Shown here: one piece after another, positions 11,232 to 19,910 of the stretch
Numbering within the stretch: the stretch's first letter is position 1
Layout of the letters: every line of letters starts with the position of its first letter
From: an uncultured Muribaculaceae bacterium
GTDB taxonomy: Bacteria; Bacteroidota; Bacteroidia; Bacteroidales; Muribaculaceae
Reading direction: 5' to 3'
Length of the DNA stretch: 61,774 nt
NCBI GenBank assembly: GCA_910577465.1
Contig: CAJTMM010000006.1
Location: 38,380 to 100,153, forward strand
The notes under the pieces: model-generated
What the model saw: only the letters and a program-made list of their open reading frames with translations
What the model was told of the DNA's origin: nothing
Databases searched by the model: none
Made by a program: the position numbers and the translations under genes

Positions 11232-11272
11232 CAGATAATCTGTTTAACCCATAAAAAAACACAGCATCGACT

Positions 11273-12082
11273 ATGCGTCTTATCATCGAACCCGATTACG
11301 AAAAAGTATCGCAATGGGCGGCATCATACGTTGCCGCGCGTATCAATGAAGCCAACCCCACAGCGGAACGCCCGTTTGTGCTCGGTTGCCCCACCGGTAG
11401 CTCTCCACTCGGTATGTACCGCGAACTAATAAAGCTCAATAAAGCAGGCAAGGTATCGTTCAAGAATGTGGTTACATTCAATATGGATGAATATTGCGGC
11501 ATACCCCGCGACCACGAACAGAGCTACTATACGTTCATGTGGACAAACTTCTTTAATCAGATAGATATTCTTCCTGAGAATGTGAACATACTTAATGGCA
11601 ATGCCGCAGATCCCGTAGAAGAATGTGCGCGTTACGAAGCCAAAATCGCAAGCTATGGTGGTATAGACTTGTTCCTTGGCGGTGTAGGTCCTGACGGTCA
11701 CATCGCGTTCAACGAACCGGGCTCGGCACTTACTTCAAAGACCCGTATGAAGACCCTCACACGCGACACTATCATAGCTAATTCGCGCTTTTTCGACAAT
11801 AATGTCGACCTCGTTCCCAAGACTGCTCTTACAGTGGGCGTAGGCACAATTATGGCTGCGAAGAGCGTGTTGCTTATTGTGAACGGTCACAACAAAGCTC
11901 GTGCGTTGCGCCATGGTGTCGAAGGCGGAATCAGCCAAATGTGGACTATATCAGCTCTGCAAATGCATCCTAAGGCACTCATCGTCGCAGATGATGCTGC
12001 TTGTGAGGAATTGAAAGTAGGTACTTACCGCTATTTCAAGGATATTGAAAGCGCCAACCTTGATCCAGCTACTCAGCTTTAA
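11273..12082 (+). CDS. nagB: Glucosamine-6-phosphate deaminase
   Basis: Converts glucosamine 6-phosphate to fructose 6-phosphate and ammonia, the step that feeds amino sugars into glycolysis. The 269-residue protein aligns without gaps to the numbering of the E. coli enzyme: Asp72 in FNMDEY, and Asp141, His143 and Glu148 in GPDGHIAFNEPGS. All catalytic residues are intact, in contrast to the paralogous domain of the divergent 9167-11149 gene. It is monocistronic, closed by a hairpin at 12106. Confidence 0.97.
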   Translation: MRLIIEPDYEKVSQWAASYVAARINEANPTAERPFVLGCPTGSSPLGMYRELIKLNKAGKVSFKNVVTFNMDEYCGIPRDHEQSYYTFMWTNFFNQIDILPENVNILNGNAADPVEECARYEAKIASYGGIDLFLGGVGPDGHIAFNEPGSALTSKTRMKTLTRDTIIANSRFFDNNVDLVPKTALTVGVGTIMAAKSVLLIVNGHNKARALRHGVEGGISQMWTISALQMHPKALIVADDAACEELKVGTYRYFKDIESANLDPATQL

Positions 12083-12105
12083 AAATATATCAGCTAACAA
12101 TAAAG

Positions 12106-12142
12106 AAGGAATGCTACGGAATCACGTGGCATTCCTTTTTTT
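12106..12142 (+). terminator. Terminator after nagB (also faces the convergent HD gene)
   Basis: Stem 12106-12118 with 12125-12137 (core arm AAGGAATGC, extended through one G-T pair), 6-base loop, and a T-run to 12142. It lies between convergent genes and can work for nagB. Confidence 0.85.
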
Positions 12143-12157
12143 AGATATCGGTGTTGA

Positions 12158-12739
12158 TTAATAATCCAAGGTCTTTTGGAGGATATGGAGGGAGTATTGG
12201 GGCATGGATTGTGCCGGAGCTGTGCGGAGGTAGCGAGGATTAAGACCGTATGGGCCGAGACGCCAGCGGTCGAGTGCATCGGCATCTTTGAATATGTCAT
12301 AGAGTTTGAGCATTTTCGGGAGTGAACCGTGATATTCGTTCTTGATTCCGTTTTTGCCACGTAGATCCTCTATGTCGTGATATTTCATCATCAATGCCGC
12401 TTCGGGCATGAAATCAATGTCGGGTTCCGAATCGCAGAAGCTACGGTAATATACCGATGCGCGTGCGCCATGACCTGTGTCGAGATTGTCATCAAATCGT
12501 CTGGTATCGTGGAACACCGCGGCGTGTGCCAATGCAGTGAGGGCGGTATGGTCATCACCGAATACGCGATGACCTGTGATAAGTGCAAACAGCAGGACAC
12601 GTTCGCAATGTGGTGCTGCGTGAATAGTACTTTGAGGTCTATTGAACACGACTCGGTCATACAGAAATTCACTCCATTTTATAAATAAATTTTGGACTAT
12701 GGCCGGTAGGCTGTCCAATTCAGTTTTCGGTATGTTCAT
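12158..12739 (-). CDS. HD-domain phosphohydrolase-like protein
   Basis: A 193-residue protein of the HD superfamily, metal-dependent phosphohydrolases acting on nucleotides or related substrates. The visible ligand pattern is H in AAPHCERV, the HD pair in AVFHDTRRFDD, and the distal D in FKDADALDRWRLG. This gives the H...HD...D set. The frame extends to a TTG at 12784, but the ATG at 12737-12739 (MNIPKTELD) is the better start. It is convergent with nagB. Substrate unknown. Confidence 0.75.
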   Translation of the reverse strand: MNIPKTELDSLPAIVQNLFIKWSEFLYDRVVFNRPQSTIHAAPHCERVLLFALITGHRVFGDDHTALTALAHAAVFHDTRRFDDNLDTGHGARASVYYRSFCDSEPDIDFMPEAALMMKYHDIEDLRGKNGIKNEYHGSLPKMLKLYDIFKDADALDRWRLGPYGLNPRYLRTAPAQSMPQYSLHILQKTLDY

Positions 12740-12901
12740 TGCCGGGATTGAAAATTTAAATTCGGTTAGCACAAAATTACGCAATAATCAAGAAACATTA
12801 TTGCCAACCAGGGTTGAAAATGGTATAGATTATATGTGATAATCGGTAGATATGGTTATTAATCAGTGAATATAGGTATCTGCTTCATGGTGTTTGGGTA
12901 G

Positions 12902-12909
12902 TAATTTTG
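12902..12909 (+). promoter_or_regulatory. Promoter -7 element for the acetyltransferase-hydrolase pair
   Basis: TAATTTTG matches TAnnTTTG, 16-23 bases upstream of the ATG at 12925. No -33 box at standard spacing. Confidence 0.45.
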
Positions 12910-12924
12910 TACCATCTAATATGA

Positions 12925-13506
12925 ATGAAAATGATGACATTACAAGACTATCTGGATATGATGGAGCGGCGTGAGCCTATTGAAGCAGGATCGCCGGCAC
13001 ATGAGGTGATGCACCGGGCGTATGATGAATCACAGCGTATAACGCTTGAGCTTAATTCAGCGGTGCATACTGATACCGAACGTACGGAATTATTGCGACG
13101 ACTCACCGGAACGGATGTTCATGAATCGGTGAAAGTGATGTCGCCATTCCAGGCTGATTTCGGTAAGAATATTCACTTCGGTAAAAGGGTGTATGTCAAT
13201 GCAGGTTGCAAGTTTCAGGATCACGGCGGAATCCGGATAGATGATGATGTGCTGGTGGGACATAATTGCGTGATGGCTACGCTTGACCACGATGAACGTC
13301 CCGCGCATAGAGGGAATACGATTCCTGCTCCCATTCATATATGTCGCAATGTGTGGATTGGAGCGAATGTCACTATTCTCGGTGGTGTGACTGTGGGTGA
13401 GAATGCTATAGTGGCAGCGGGCGCAGTTGTGACTAAAGATGTGGTTCCCAATACGATAGTAGCTGGTGTGCCGGCACGTTTCATTAGAAATATAAAAATA
13501 GAATGA
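12925..13506 (+). CDS. Sugar O-acetyltransferase, maltose/galactoside type
   Basis: A 193-residue left-handed beta-helix acyltransferase of the Maa/LacA/NodL family, which uses acetyl-CoA to acetylate sugars. The N-terminal Mac helix region (about residues 5-60) carries the usual start of the family. The hexapeptide repeats run from about 75, with the catalytic His in LVGHNCVMATLDHD and the C-terminal GVTVGENAIVAAGAVVTKDV. It overlaps the next start by four bases (ATGA), so the two are translationally coupled. The sugar acceptor is unknown. Confidence 0.9.
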   Translation: MKMMTLQDYLDMMERREPIEAGSPAHEVMHRAYDESQRITLELNSAVHTDTERTELLRRLTGTDVHESVKVMSPFQADFGKNIHFGKRVYVNAGCKFQDHGGIRIDDDVLVGHNCVMATLDHDERPAHRGNTIPAPIHICRNVWIGANVTILGGVTVGENAIVAAGAVVTKDVVPNTIVAGVPARFIRNIKIE

Positions 13507-14555
13507 AGTTCAATGTTATATCAGGGTTGATTGTCTCAATACTGGCATTCAGCCCTATAAAAGCTCAAGAGATTATGAAAACAGAAAATCTGACATTAAC
13601 GCATGAGTGGGATAAGGTGTTTCCCAAAAGTGATAAAGTAGAACATGCTAAAGTGACTTTTACAAACCGTTACGGTATTACGCTCGCTGCTGATTTGTAT
13701 AAGCCTAAGGATATTACTTGTGGACTACTGCCCGCTGTGGCTGTAAGCGGACCGTTCGGTGCTGTCAAGGAGCAATCGTCGGGGTTGTATGCCCAACAGT
13801 TGGCGGAGCGCGGGTTTCTTACCATTGCTTTTGACCCGTCGTACACCGGTGAGAGTGGTGGTAATCCGCGTTATGTGGCATCGCCTGATATCAATACCGA
13901 AGATTTCAGTGCGGCGGTGGACTATCTGCTTAACCGAAATGATGTCGATTCGGCACGTGTGGGTGTGCTCGGCATTTGTGGCTGGGGTGGTATTGCCATA
14001 CAGGCTGCAATCAATGATACGCGTATTAAGGCTACCGTAGCGTCGACCATGTATGATATGACACGTGTTAACTCCAACGGCTATTTTGATTCTGAAAATT
14101 CACCGGCACAACGTAATGCCAAGCGGAGTGCCATGTGTGCGCAGCGTACGGAGGATTATCGTGCCGGTGCATATCGTCGTGCCGGTGGTGTCCCCGATGT
14201 GCTACCGGTAGACGCCCCTCAGTTCCTGAAAGATTATCATGCGTATTATAAGACTCAGAGGGGATATCATAGTCGCTCTTTGAATTCCAATGGCGGATGG
14301 AACTTCACATCCAATCTCCCGTTTATGAATTTTAAGTTTTTTGAATATGCCGGTGAACTTGAACGTGCCGTACTGATAGTGCATGGTGATAATGCTCATT
14401 CCTACTATTTTGGTAAAGATACATTCGGGCTGCTTTCAGGTAATAACAAGCAGTTGCTTACAGTGAAGGGCGCAAATCACACCGATCTTTACGATAGGCT
14501 TGATGTGATACCGTTTGATGAGATAGCTGCATTCTATATGGAATATCTGAAGTAG
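13503..14555 (+). CDS. Secreted alpha/beta hydrolase
   Basis: A 350-residue protein with a signal peptide (MKFNVISGLIVSILAF...SPIKA before QE) and an alpha/beta-hydrolase fold related to dienelactone hydrolases and the FrsA/DUF1100-like group. The nucleophile elbow reads GVLGICGWGG (about residues 155-164), so a Cys rather than a Ser appears to be the nucleophile. The acid is probably in LIVHGDNAHS and the His in KGANHTDLYD near the C-terminus. Translationally coupled to the acetyltransferase upstream. Substrate unknown. Confidence 0.8.
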   Translation: MKFNVISGLIVSILAFSPIKAQEIMKTENLTLTHEWDKVFPKSDKVEHAKVTFTNRYGITLAADLYKPKDITCGLLPAVAVSGPFGAVKEQSSGLYAQQLAERGFLTIAFDPSYTGESGGNPRYVASPDINTEDFSAAVDYLLNRNDVDSARVGVLGICGWGGIAIQAAINDTRIKATVASTMYDMTRVNSNGYFDSENSPAQRNAKRSAMCAQRTEDYRAGAYRRAGGVPDVLPVDAPQFLKDYHAYYKTQRGYHSRSLNSNGGWNFTSNLPFMNFKFFEYAGELERAVLIVHGDNAHSYYFGKDTFGLLSGNNKQLLTVKGANHTDLYDRLDVIPFDEIAAFYMEYLK

Positions 14556-14582
14556 TGAGCGATTGATTCGCTGCATTAACAT

Positions 14583-14634
14583 ATAATAAAAGAAGCCGGT
14601 ATAACGCTACGTTAATACCGGCTCCTTTTATTAT
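14583..14634. terminator. Bidirectional terminator between convergent genes
   Basis: A long imperfect stem pairs 14583-14592 with 14625-14634 (ATAATAAAAG) and continues into AGCCGGTAT paired with ATACCGGCT. The A-rich left and T-rich right flanks let it work in both directions, for the hydrolase gene and for valS. Confidence 0.85.
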
Positions 14635-14659
14635 AGTGTTACCCTAATATCTCAGGGTC

Positions 14660-17281
14660 TTATTTCGATAGGGCTTCGATGGCTTGTGTGAGGTTGGCAA
14701 TCTTAGTCTCGGCATCGGCGAGCTTACGGCGTTCGCCTTCCACCACGGCGGCAGGGGCGTTTGCCACGAAGCGTTCGTTGCCAAGTTTCTTCATTACCGA
14801 CTGGCGGAAACCTTGGTAATAGTCAAGTTCTTTGTTGAGCTTGGCAAGTTCGGCATCGATGTCGATGTTGTTTGTCAGCGGTACATTGATTTCTGTTGTG
14901 CCAACCATGAAAGTTGCGGCAGTGGCATCTTTCTCAGCATTGTGATTTATTTCCGATGCGTTGGCGAGCTTAGCAATGAGCACATCCTCCTGTTTGTCCC
15001 AACTACCGATAACATTGACCGTGAGGGTTTCCTTGTTGGGGATATTCTTTACGGCACGGACATTACGCAGACCGTTGACCACCTCTTTAACATGCTCCAT
15101 GGCGTTGATGATAAGTTCATCGACAACACCACCGGCAGGGGTGGGGGCGTACATGATAGATTCACCGTCGCGACGTTCGGCTATGTGCTGCCATAGTTCT
15201 TCGGTGATGAATGGCATGAAGGGGTGGAGCAGACGGAGCAATGAATCAAAATAGTTGATAGTGTCATCGAGCGTCTTGCGGTCTATGGGTGAGCCATAGA
15301 CCGGTTTCACCATTTCGAGATACCATGCGGAGAATTCATCCCAGAATAGACGATATATTTCTTTCAGTGCTTCCGAGATACGGAATTTCGACATGAGGTC
15401 GTTGATTTCAGCTATTGCGGCATTGAGTTTGGACTCAAACCATTTGCCGGCAAGTGCTGCTGCTTCGGGCTGAGTTGCGTTTTCATCTATTTCCCAACCT
15501 TTGACCAATCGGAATGCATTCCAAATCTTATTAGAGAAGTTGCGGCCTGTCTCACAGAGTTTCTTGTCGAAGAATATGTCGTTGCCGGCAGGAGCTGAGA
15601 GCATGATGCCCATACGTACGCCATCGGCTCCGTAAGTGGCAATGAGTTCAAGCGGGTCGGGGGAGTTGCCGAACTGTTTCGACATCTTACGGCCTATCTC
15701 GTCACGTACGATACCGGTGAAGTACACGTTGTTGAACGGTTGCTTGCCCATGAACTCGTAGCCGGCTATAATCATGCGTGCCACCCAAAAGAATATAATG
15801 TCGGGACCGGTTACGAGGTCGGCGGTGGGGTAGTAATAGCGTATCTCTTCATTGTCAGGGTCCAAAATTCCGTTGAACAATGATATTGGCCATAGCCATG
15901 AGGAGAACCATGTGTCGAACGAATCCTCATCCTGACGCAGGTCGGCAGCTGTCAATGCGGCATCCTTTTCATGTGCGAGTTTTAATGCTTCCTCGGCAGT
16001 TTCGGCTACTACAAATGTACCATCGGGTAGATAGTATGCCGGTATGCGATGTCCCCACCATAACTGACGCGATATGCACCAATCCCGTACGTCGGTCATC
16101 CAGTGGCGGTAGGTGTTTTTGAACTTCTCCGGTATGAAGCTGATGGTATCGTTCATTACGGCTTCGAGTGCAGGACGTGACAATTCGTCCATCTTCATGA
16201 ACCACTGGTCGCTCAGACGGGGTTCGGTAACAGTATCGTTGTTACGCTCCGAGTAACCTACCTTGTTTTCGTAATTCTCGATTTTTTCAATCAGTCCGGC
16301 AGCTTCAAGGTCCTTGGCTATCTGTTCGCGTACGGCAAAACGGTCCATGCCCACATACATACCGGCGGCTTCGCTTATGGTTGCGTCGTCATTGAATATG
16401 TCTATGCTTTCAAGGTTATGCTTCTGTCCGAGCATGTAGTCGTTCATATCATGTGCCGGGGTTACCTTCAGGCATCCGGTACCGAATTCGATATCCACAT
16501 AATCGTCTTCGATAACGGGAATCTCACGTCCTACCAATGGCACTATTACTCGCTTTCCGCGCAGGTGCTGATTCTTGGGGTCGGCAGGATTGATGCACAT
16601 TGCAGTGTCGCCCATTATGGTTTCGGGGCGGGTTGTGGCAACGATAGCATATCCATCTTCACCTACAATTTTGTAGCGGAGATAGTATAGCTTGCTGTGC
16701 TCTTCTTTGTAAACCACTTCTATATCGCTCAGTGCGGTACGTGCCTTGGGGTCCCAGTTGACCATACGCTTTCCGCGGTATATAAGCCCCTTGTTGTAGA
16801 GGTCCACAAACACTTTGATGACACTGCGTGAGCGAATGTCGTCCATAGTGAAAGCGGTGCGGTCCCAGTCGCATGATGCTCCGAGTTTTTTCAGCTGCTC
16901 AAGGATAATGCCACCATACTTGTCGGTCCATTCCCAGGCATGTTTAAGAAATTCCTCGCGGGTGAGGTCGCTTTTCTTGATGCCTTCACCGGCGAGTTTT
17001 GCCACCACTTTAGCTTCTGTAGCTATAGCGGCATGGTCGGTGCCGGGTACCCACAGGGCATTTTTGCCGTCCATGCGTGCGCGGCGTATGAGTATGTCCT
17101 GAATGGTTTCGTTGAGCATGTGTCCCATGTGCAGCACGCCGGTGACGTTGGGCGGCGGAATAACTATGCAATAGGGTTCGCGACTGTCTGGCACGCTATG
17201 GAACAATTTGTGTTTCATCCAATAAGCATACCATTTATCCTCAACTTCAGCGGGGTTGTATTTGGTGGCTAACTCGTTCAT
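14660..17281 (-). CDS. valS: Valyl-tRNA synthetase
   Basis: Class I aminoacyl-tRNA synthetase charging tRNA-Val. The 873-residue length fits the family. The HIGH motif appears as HMGH (about 51-54) in PPPNVTGVLHMGH, and KMSKS appears as KMSKQ in GRKMSKQFGNSPDP (about 530). The editing domain lies between them; DWCISRQLWWGHRIPAYY is the typical ValRS core. The C-terminus has the valine-specific coiled-coil (about 805-873, LAKLNKELDYYQG...LTQAIEALSK). Its position before the RHS locus makes it the conserved left boundary of that accessory region. Confidence 0.97.
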   Translation of the reverse strand: MNELATKYNPAEVEDKWYAYWMKHKLFHSVPDSREPYCIVIPPPNVTGVLHMGHMLNETIQDILIRRARMDGKNALWVPGTDHAAIATEAKVVAKLAGEGIKKSDLTREEFLKHAWEWTDKYGGIILEQLKKLGASCDWDRTAFTMDDIRSRSVIKVFVDLYNKGLIYRGKRMVNWDPKARTALSDIEVVYKEEHSKLYYLRYKIVGEDGYAIVATTRPETIMGDTAMCINPADPKNQHLRGKRVIVPLVGREIPVIEDDYVDIEFGTGCLKVTPAHDMNDYMLGQKHNLESIDIFNDDATISEAAGMYVGMDRFAVREQIAKDLEAAGLIEKIENYENKVGYSERNNDTVTEPRLSDQWFMKMDELSRPALEAVMNDTISFIPEKFKNTYRHWMTDVRDWCISRQLWWGHRIPAYYLPDGTFVVAETAEEALKLAHEKDAALTAADLRQDEDSFDTWFSSWLWPISLFNGILDPDNEEIRYYYPTADLVTGPDIIFFWVARMIIAGYEFMGKQPFNNVYFTGIVRDEIGRKMSKQFGNSPDPLELIATYGADGVRMGIMLSAPAGNDIFFDKKLCETGRNFSNKIWNAFRLVKGWEIDENATQPEAAALAGKWFESKLNAAIAEINDLMSKFRISEALKEIYRLFWDEFSAWYLEMVKPVYGSPIDRKTLDDTINYFDSLLRLLHPFMPFITEELWQHIAERRDGESIMYAPTPAGGVVDELIINAMEHVKEVVNGLRNVRAVKNIPNKETLTVNVIGSWDKQEDVLIAKLANASEINHNAEKDATAATFMVGTTEINVPLTNNIDIDAELAKLNKELDYYQGFRQSVMKKLGNERFVANAPAAVVEGERRKLADAETKIANLTQAIEALSK

Positions 17282-17315
17282 TGTAAATATTTAATAAAAT
17301 ATGCTGTTTGACCTG

Positions 17316-17323
17316 CAAAATTA
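17316..17323 (-). promoter_or_regulatory. Promoter -7 element for valS
   Basis: Minus-strand TAATTTTG matches TAnnTTTG, 35-42 bases upstream of the valS ATG. Confidence 0.45.
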
Positions 17324-17388
17324 TAAAAAAAAATGATGCTTGACAAGTACTATCCCAACAACTAAATGCATATTAATTGTATATATGG

Positions 17389-17637
17389 TCAATATATCGG
17401 AGCGTATCCATATCTGTAAAATGGTACAGCGTATTCTTCCCATGTTCTGAACAGGAAGGGCGGTAGTCTTTTCAGGGCTTCTGTTGACAAAGAATCGCTT
17501 TCATCTTTGCTTAGCCGTTCACTGATATCCATAGTGTTGTAATAACCATATACGCTTTCGGCTTGTGTTTTGGTTCGGATTCTTGTACTGAAAGCGAATC
17601 TCATATTATAACCATCAAGGTTTTTTAGATATAGCAC
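17389..17637 (-). pseudogene. Truncated C-terminal remnant related to the 19092-19898 lipoprotein
   Basis: This 82-residue frame begins only at a GTG, and an in-frame TGA lies about 10 codons upstream. No signal peptide is present. Its C-terminus, PPFLFRTWEEYAVPFYRYGY, matches the end of the lipoprotein at 19092-19898 (PPFLFANWREYAIPFYRHGY) almost residue for residue, and a weaker match precedes it. I read it as the 3' remnant of a duplicated gene at the tail of the putative immunity array. It could still be a short expressed protein. Confidence 0.55.
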
Positions 17638-17684
17638 CGCACGTATTATTTCTTTTTTGAATTTTCATGCTTGGATATGGGCAT

Positions 17685-18299
17685 TTAAGGTATTGCAATG
17701 CAATCCGGTTGGTAGAATAATGGATGGCGTAATATGTTTGGCATTTCAAACAGGAGTCTCAGTGCCGGGAAATTACTTTTGACAAAGGACAATGGAATAC
17801 ATCGAATGAATGGCGTTATCCGGGTACTGTCGGTATTTATCAATATCAAAGAGAAGGAGGTGTCCGGTGTAATTATTTTGATGAATGAATCGAATAGCGA
17901 GATTCTCAGATGACTGTAATCGACATCACCGGACTCGAGGAGCCATTCCGCCAATGACATTCCATCTGTAGGCTTTGAGTAGAATGTGTTTCGTACTAAG
18001 GAACAATCCGATATGGTGGAATCACGATTGAAAATCAGTATTATGCTATCATCGGTATCATTCTTTATATTGATGATATGTTCTGTAAGTTTAATGCTGT
18101 CATCAGTACAGATATTGACGGTGTATTGTTGCGTTACAGTATCATTGTAATCGGAATTTATAGCTGCATTTAGGGTAATGATTTCATTGTCCGAGCACAT
18201 GCAATTTGAGCCATTGGCATTTGGTACTGCCGATATCGCAATGATAGCCAATATAAGTTTATTGAAAATGCCGGATATGCAGGAAATGTAATGTTCCAT
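17685..18299 (-). CDS. Secreted protein of unknown function in the RHS downstream array
   Basis: Unrecognised 204-residue protein with an N-terminal hydrophobic segment (KLILAIIAISAVPNANG), consistent with a signal peptide, and a Cys pair (NCMCSDN) just after it. The rest is polar with alternating beta-like stretches. I prefer the ATG at 18297-18299 to the TTG three codons upstream. It follows the 232-residue gene by a few bases and shares the AT-rich composition of the array. Position suggests an immunity or accessory role. No fold recognised. Confidence 0.6.
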   Translation of the reverse strand: MEHYISCISGIFNKLILAIIAISAVPNANGSNCMCSDNEIITLNAAINSDYNDTVTQQYTVNICTDDSIKLTEHIINIKNDTDDSIILIFNRDSTISDCSLVRNTFYSKPTDGMSLAEWLLESGDVDYSHLRISLFDSFIKIITPDTSFSLILINTDSTRITPFIRCIPLSFVKSNFPALRLLFEMPNILRHPLFYQPDCIAIP

Positions 18300-18314
18300 G
18301 ATTAGCAAATATAG

Positions 18315-19013
18315 TCATTTTTCAATTGCGATTTTGATTTCTTCGGAAAAGTTCAATCCCGTCAATTCGGCTTCTTCGATGGCATTCTTTAGCCTGTCGC
18401 TCATGAAATAATAGTATGCATTAAAATATGGTATCCTGAATACATCCAATTGCGTCGGGAAGTCAGATGATAAGATTAATTGTATCGGTTGTGTGGAAAA
18501 ATAATTTTCATCTGAATCCCACATCATGTCTTTAAAATCACTTAGCGATTGATAATCTTTAAAACCGGTATATCTTTCTTTTGTGCAGTTGTTGACTACA
18601 TCCACCTCGAAAATGCATTTTGGAAAATCAATATATTGCATTATCGGATTTGCAATATATAAAAAGAAAAGTTCTAATGGATTGTTGCTTTTGTAGACAG
18701 TTGCCGGGATTACAATATGTTGGCCCAGATTGAATTGCAGCATTAAATCCAATGCTGTTTTATCCATAAGTAATAACTTGGAAGAAACGTGACTTATAAA
18801 GTTGGTAAGCTTACAGCGGTAGTAAAATTTGTATCCATCCAGTTTTAGTTCGAATGGTGGCAGGCATTCCTTTTTATTGAAGTATTCATCAAAATTATAG
18901 AAACGTTCCTCATCCTCTTCCGTGATACCCTTTACAAAGGAATGGCATTGAGGATAAACGGCTCCGATTATTTTTTCATCGGCACTATTTGTTACTGTGT
19001 AGTATTTTGTCAT
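18315..19013 (-). CDS. Probable cytosolic immunity protein (DUF1629/Imm-like)
   Basis: A 232-residue soluble protein with no signal peptide. Its C-terminus, FMSDRLKNAIEEAELTGLNF (about residues 205-224), closely resembles the closing motif of DUF1629-type immunity families (Imm11/Imm43), in which a serine-aspartate/arginine-rich helix precedes 'leeagltGleF'. The first half shows CLPPFELKLDGYKFYY. It sits in an array downstream of an RHS toxin gene. Being cytosolic, it probably does not match the periplasm-type tip of the current toxin and may be an orphan immunity gene. The family call is from memory of the motif. Confidence 0.6.
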   Translation of the reverse strand: MTKYYTVTNSADEKIIGAVYPQCHSFVKGITEEDEERFYNFDEYFNKKECLPPFELKLDGYKFYYRCKLTNFISHVSSKLLLMDKTALDLMLQFNLGQHIVIPATVYKSNNPLELFFLYIANPIMQYIDFPKCIFEVDVVNNCTKERYTGFKDYQSLSDFKDMMWDSDENYFSTQPIQLILSSDFPTQLDVFRIPYFNAYYYFMSDRLKNAIEEAELTGLNFSEEIKIAIEK

Positions 19014-19091
19014 GGTTTGTTGATGCTGTGCTTCGTTTTTTAATTTCCATTGCTATGATATATGCGTGTTACTTTGGATTCGTTGTATTTA

Positions 19092-19898
19092 TTAATATCC
19101 GTGACGGTAGAATGGTATGGCGTATTCGCGCCAATTGGCAAAAAGGAATGGAGGCCGCCGTTTATAAGCTGCTTGCGGGATGAGTTTTTTCCTATCAGCT
19201 GATGGATATGATTCCACTATGGGAATCACTTTATGATTCAGCAAACTAATTGAAGTGCTATCATCATATTCTAATACGATTGCCGCGTATGTGTAATAGA
19301 TGCGGAATTTAGCAATCCATGATTTACGTCGTTCGGTTGAAACTATTCCATCCTCATCAAATTTTGCTGTGGGGAAGTTCTTTGCAGAGTCAATTATCTT
19401 CATTAAGATACCTATGTCAGGATTTTGTGGCATTTTTGACAAATCAGAATCAGAGAGTGAAATAATGGTGAATATTGTTGAATCGTTTACAAAAATTTTA
19501 CCGAACTTACCGTCAGAAGCAAATGATATGGACCTATTATCGAACTCGTAGGTTTCAATGGTGGCAGGATATGGGTACAGAGTTGTTCTATCAGGAAATA
19601 ATTGATAGCGGGAATAATGAATATGTCGTCCTAATGTATCCAATATCTTGCGGTCTACGATATAATTGTCCAATACCCTTGAAGGAAACAGCGCGCTTAT
19701 TGAATCAGGTGTTGTGGCGTTGTGATCATTACTTTCACTAAAGTCAACCTCAACAGACGATTCATTGATATTGTCATCGGTATGTTGGGTGCAGGAGTAT
19801 ACCGTGGCTATACAAATGGCCGTTGTCAACAGTAGTTTAAGTCTGTTGATGTCATTGACATACAGTTTCACAATATTCGATTTAAGCCGGAGATGCAT
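19092..19898 (-). CDS. Lipoprotein of unknown function in the RHS downstream array
   Basis: Unrecognised 268-residue protein. The N-terminus has LKLLLTTAICIATVYSC, a hydrophobic stretch ending in a lipobox-like Cys (about residue 36), followed by an acidic Ser/Asp-rich linker, so a lipoprotein is likely. The n-region before the hydrophobic part is long, and an internal GTG start is possible. The C-terminus PPFLFANWREYAIPFYRHGY is shared with the truncated 17389-17637 frame. It lies 12 bases from the 200-residue secreted gene upstream. Confidence 0.6.
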   Translation of the reverse strand: MHLRLKSNIVKLYVNDINRLKLLLTTAICIATVYSCTQHTDDNINESSVEVDFSESNDHNATTPDSISALFPSRVLDNYIVDRKILDTLGRHIHYSRYQLFPDRTTLYPYPATIETYEFDNRSISFASDGKFGKIFVNDSTIFTIISLSDSDLSKMPQNPDIGILMKIIDSAKNFPTAKFDEDGIVSTERRKSWIAKFRIYYTYAAIVLEYDDSTSISLLNHKVIPIVESYPSADRKKLIPQAAYKRRPPFLFANWREYAIPFYRHGY

Positions 19899-19910
19899 AT
19901 TGAAGATTTG

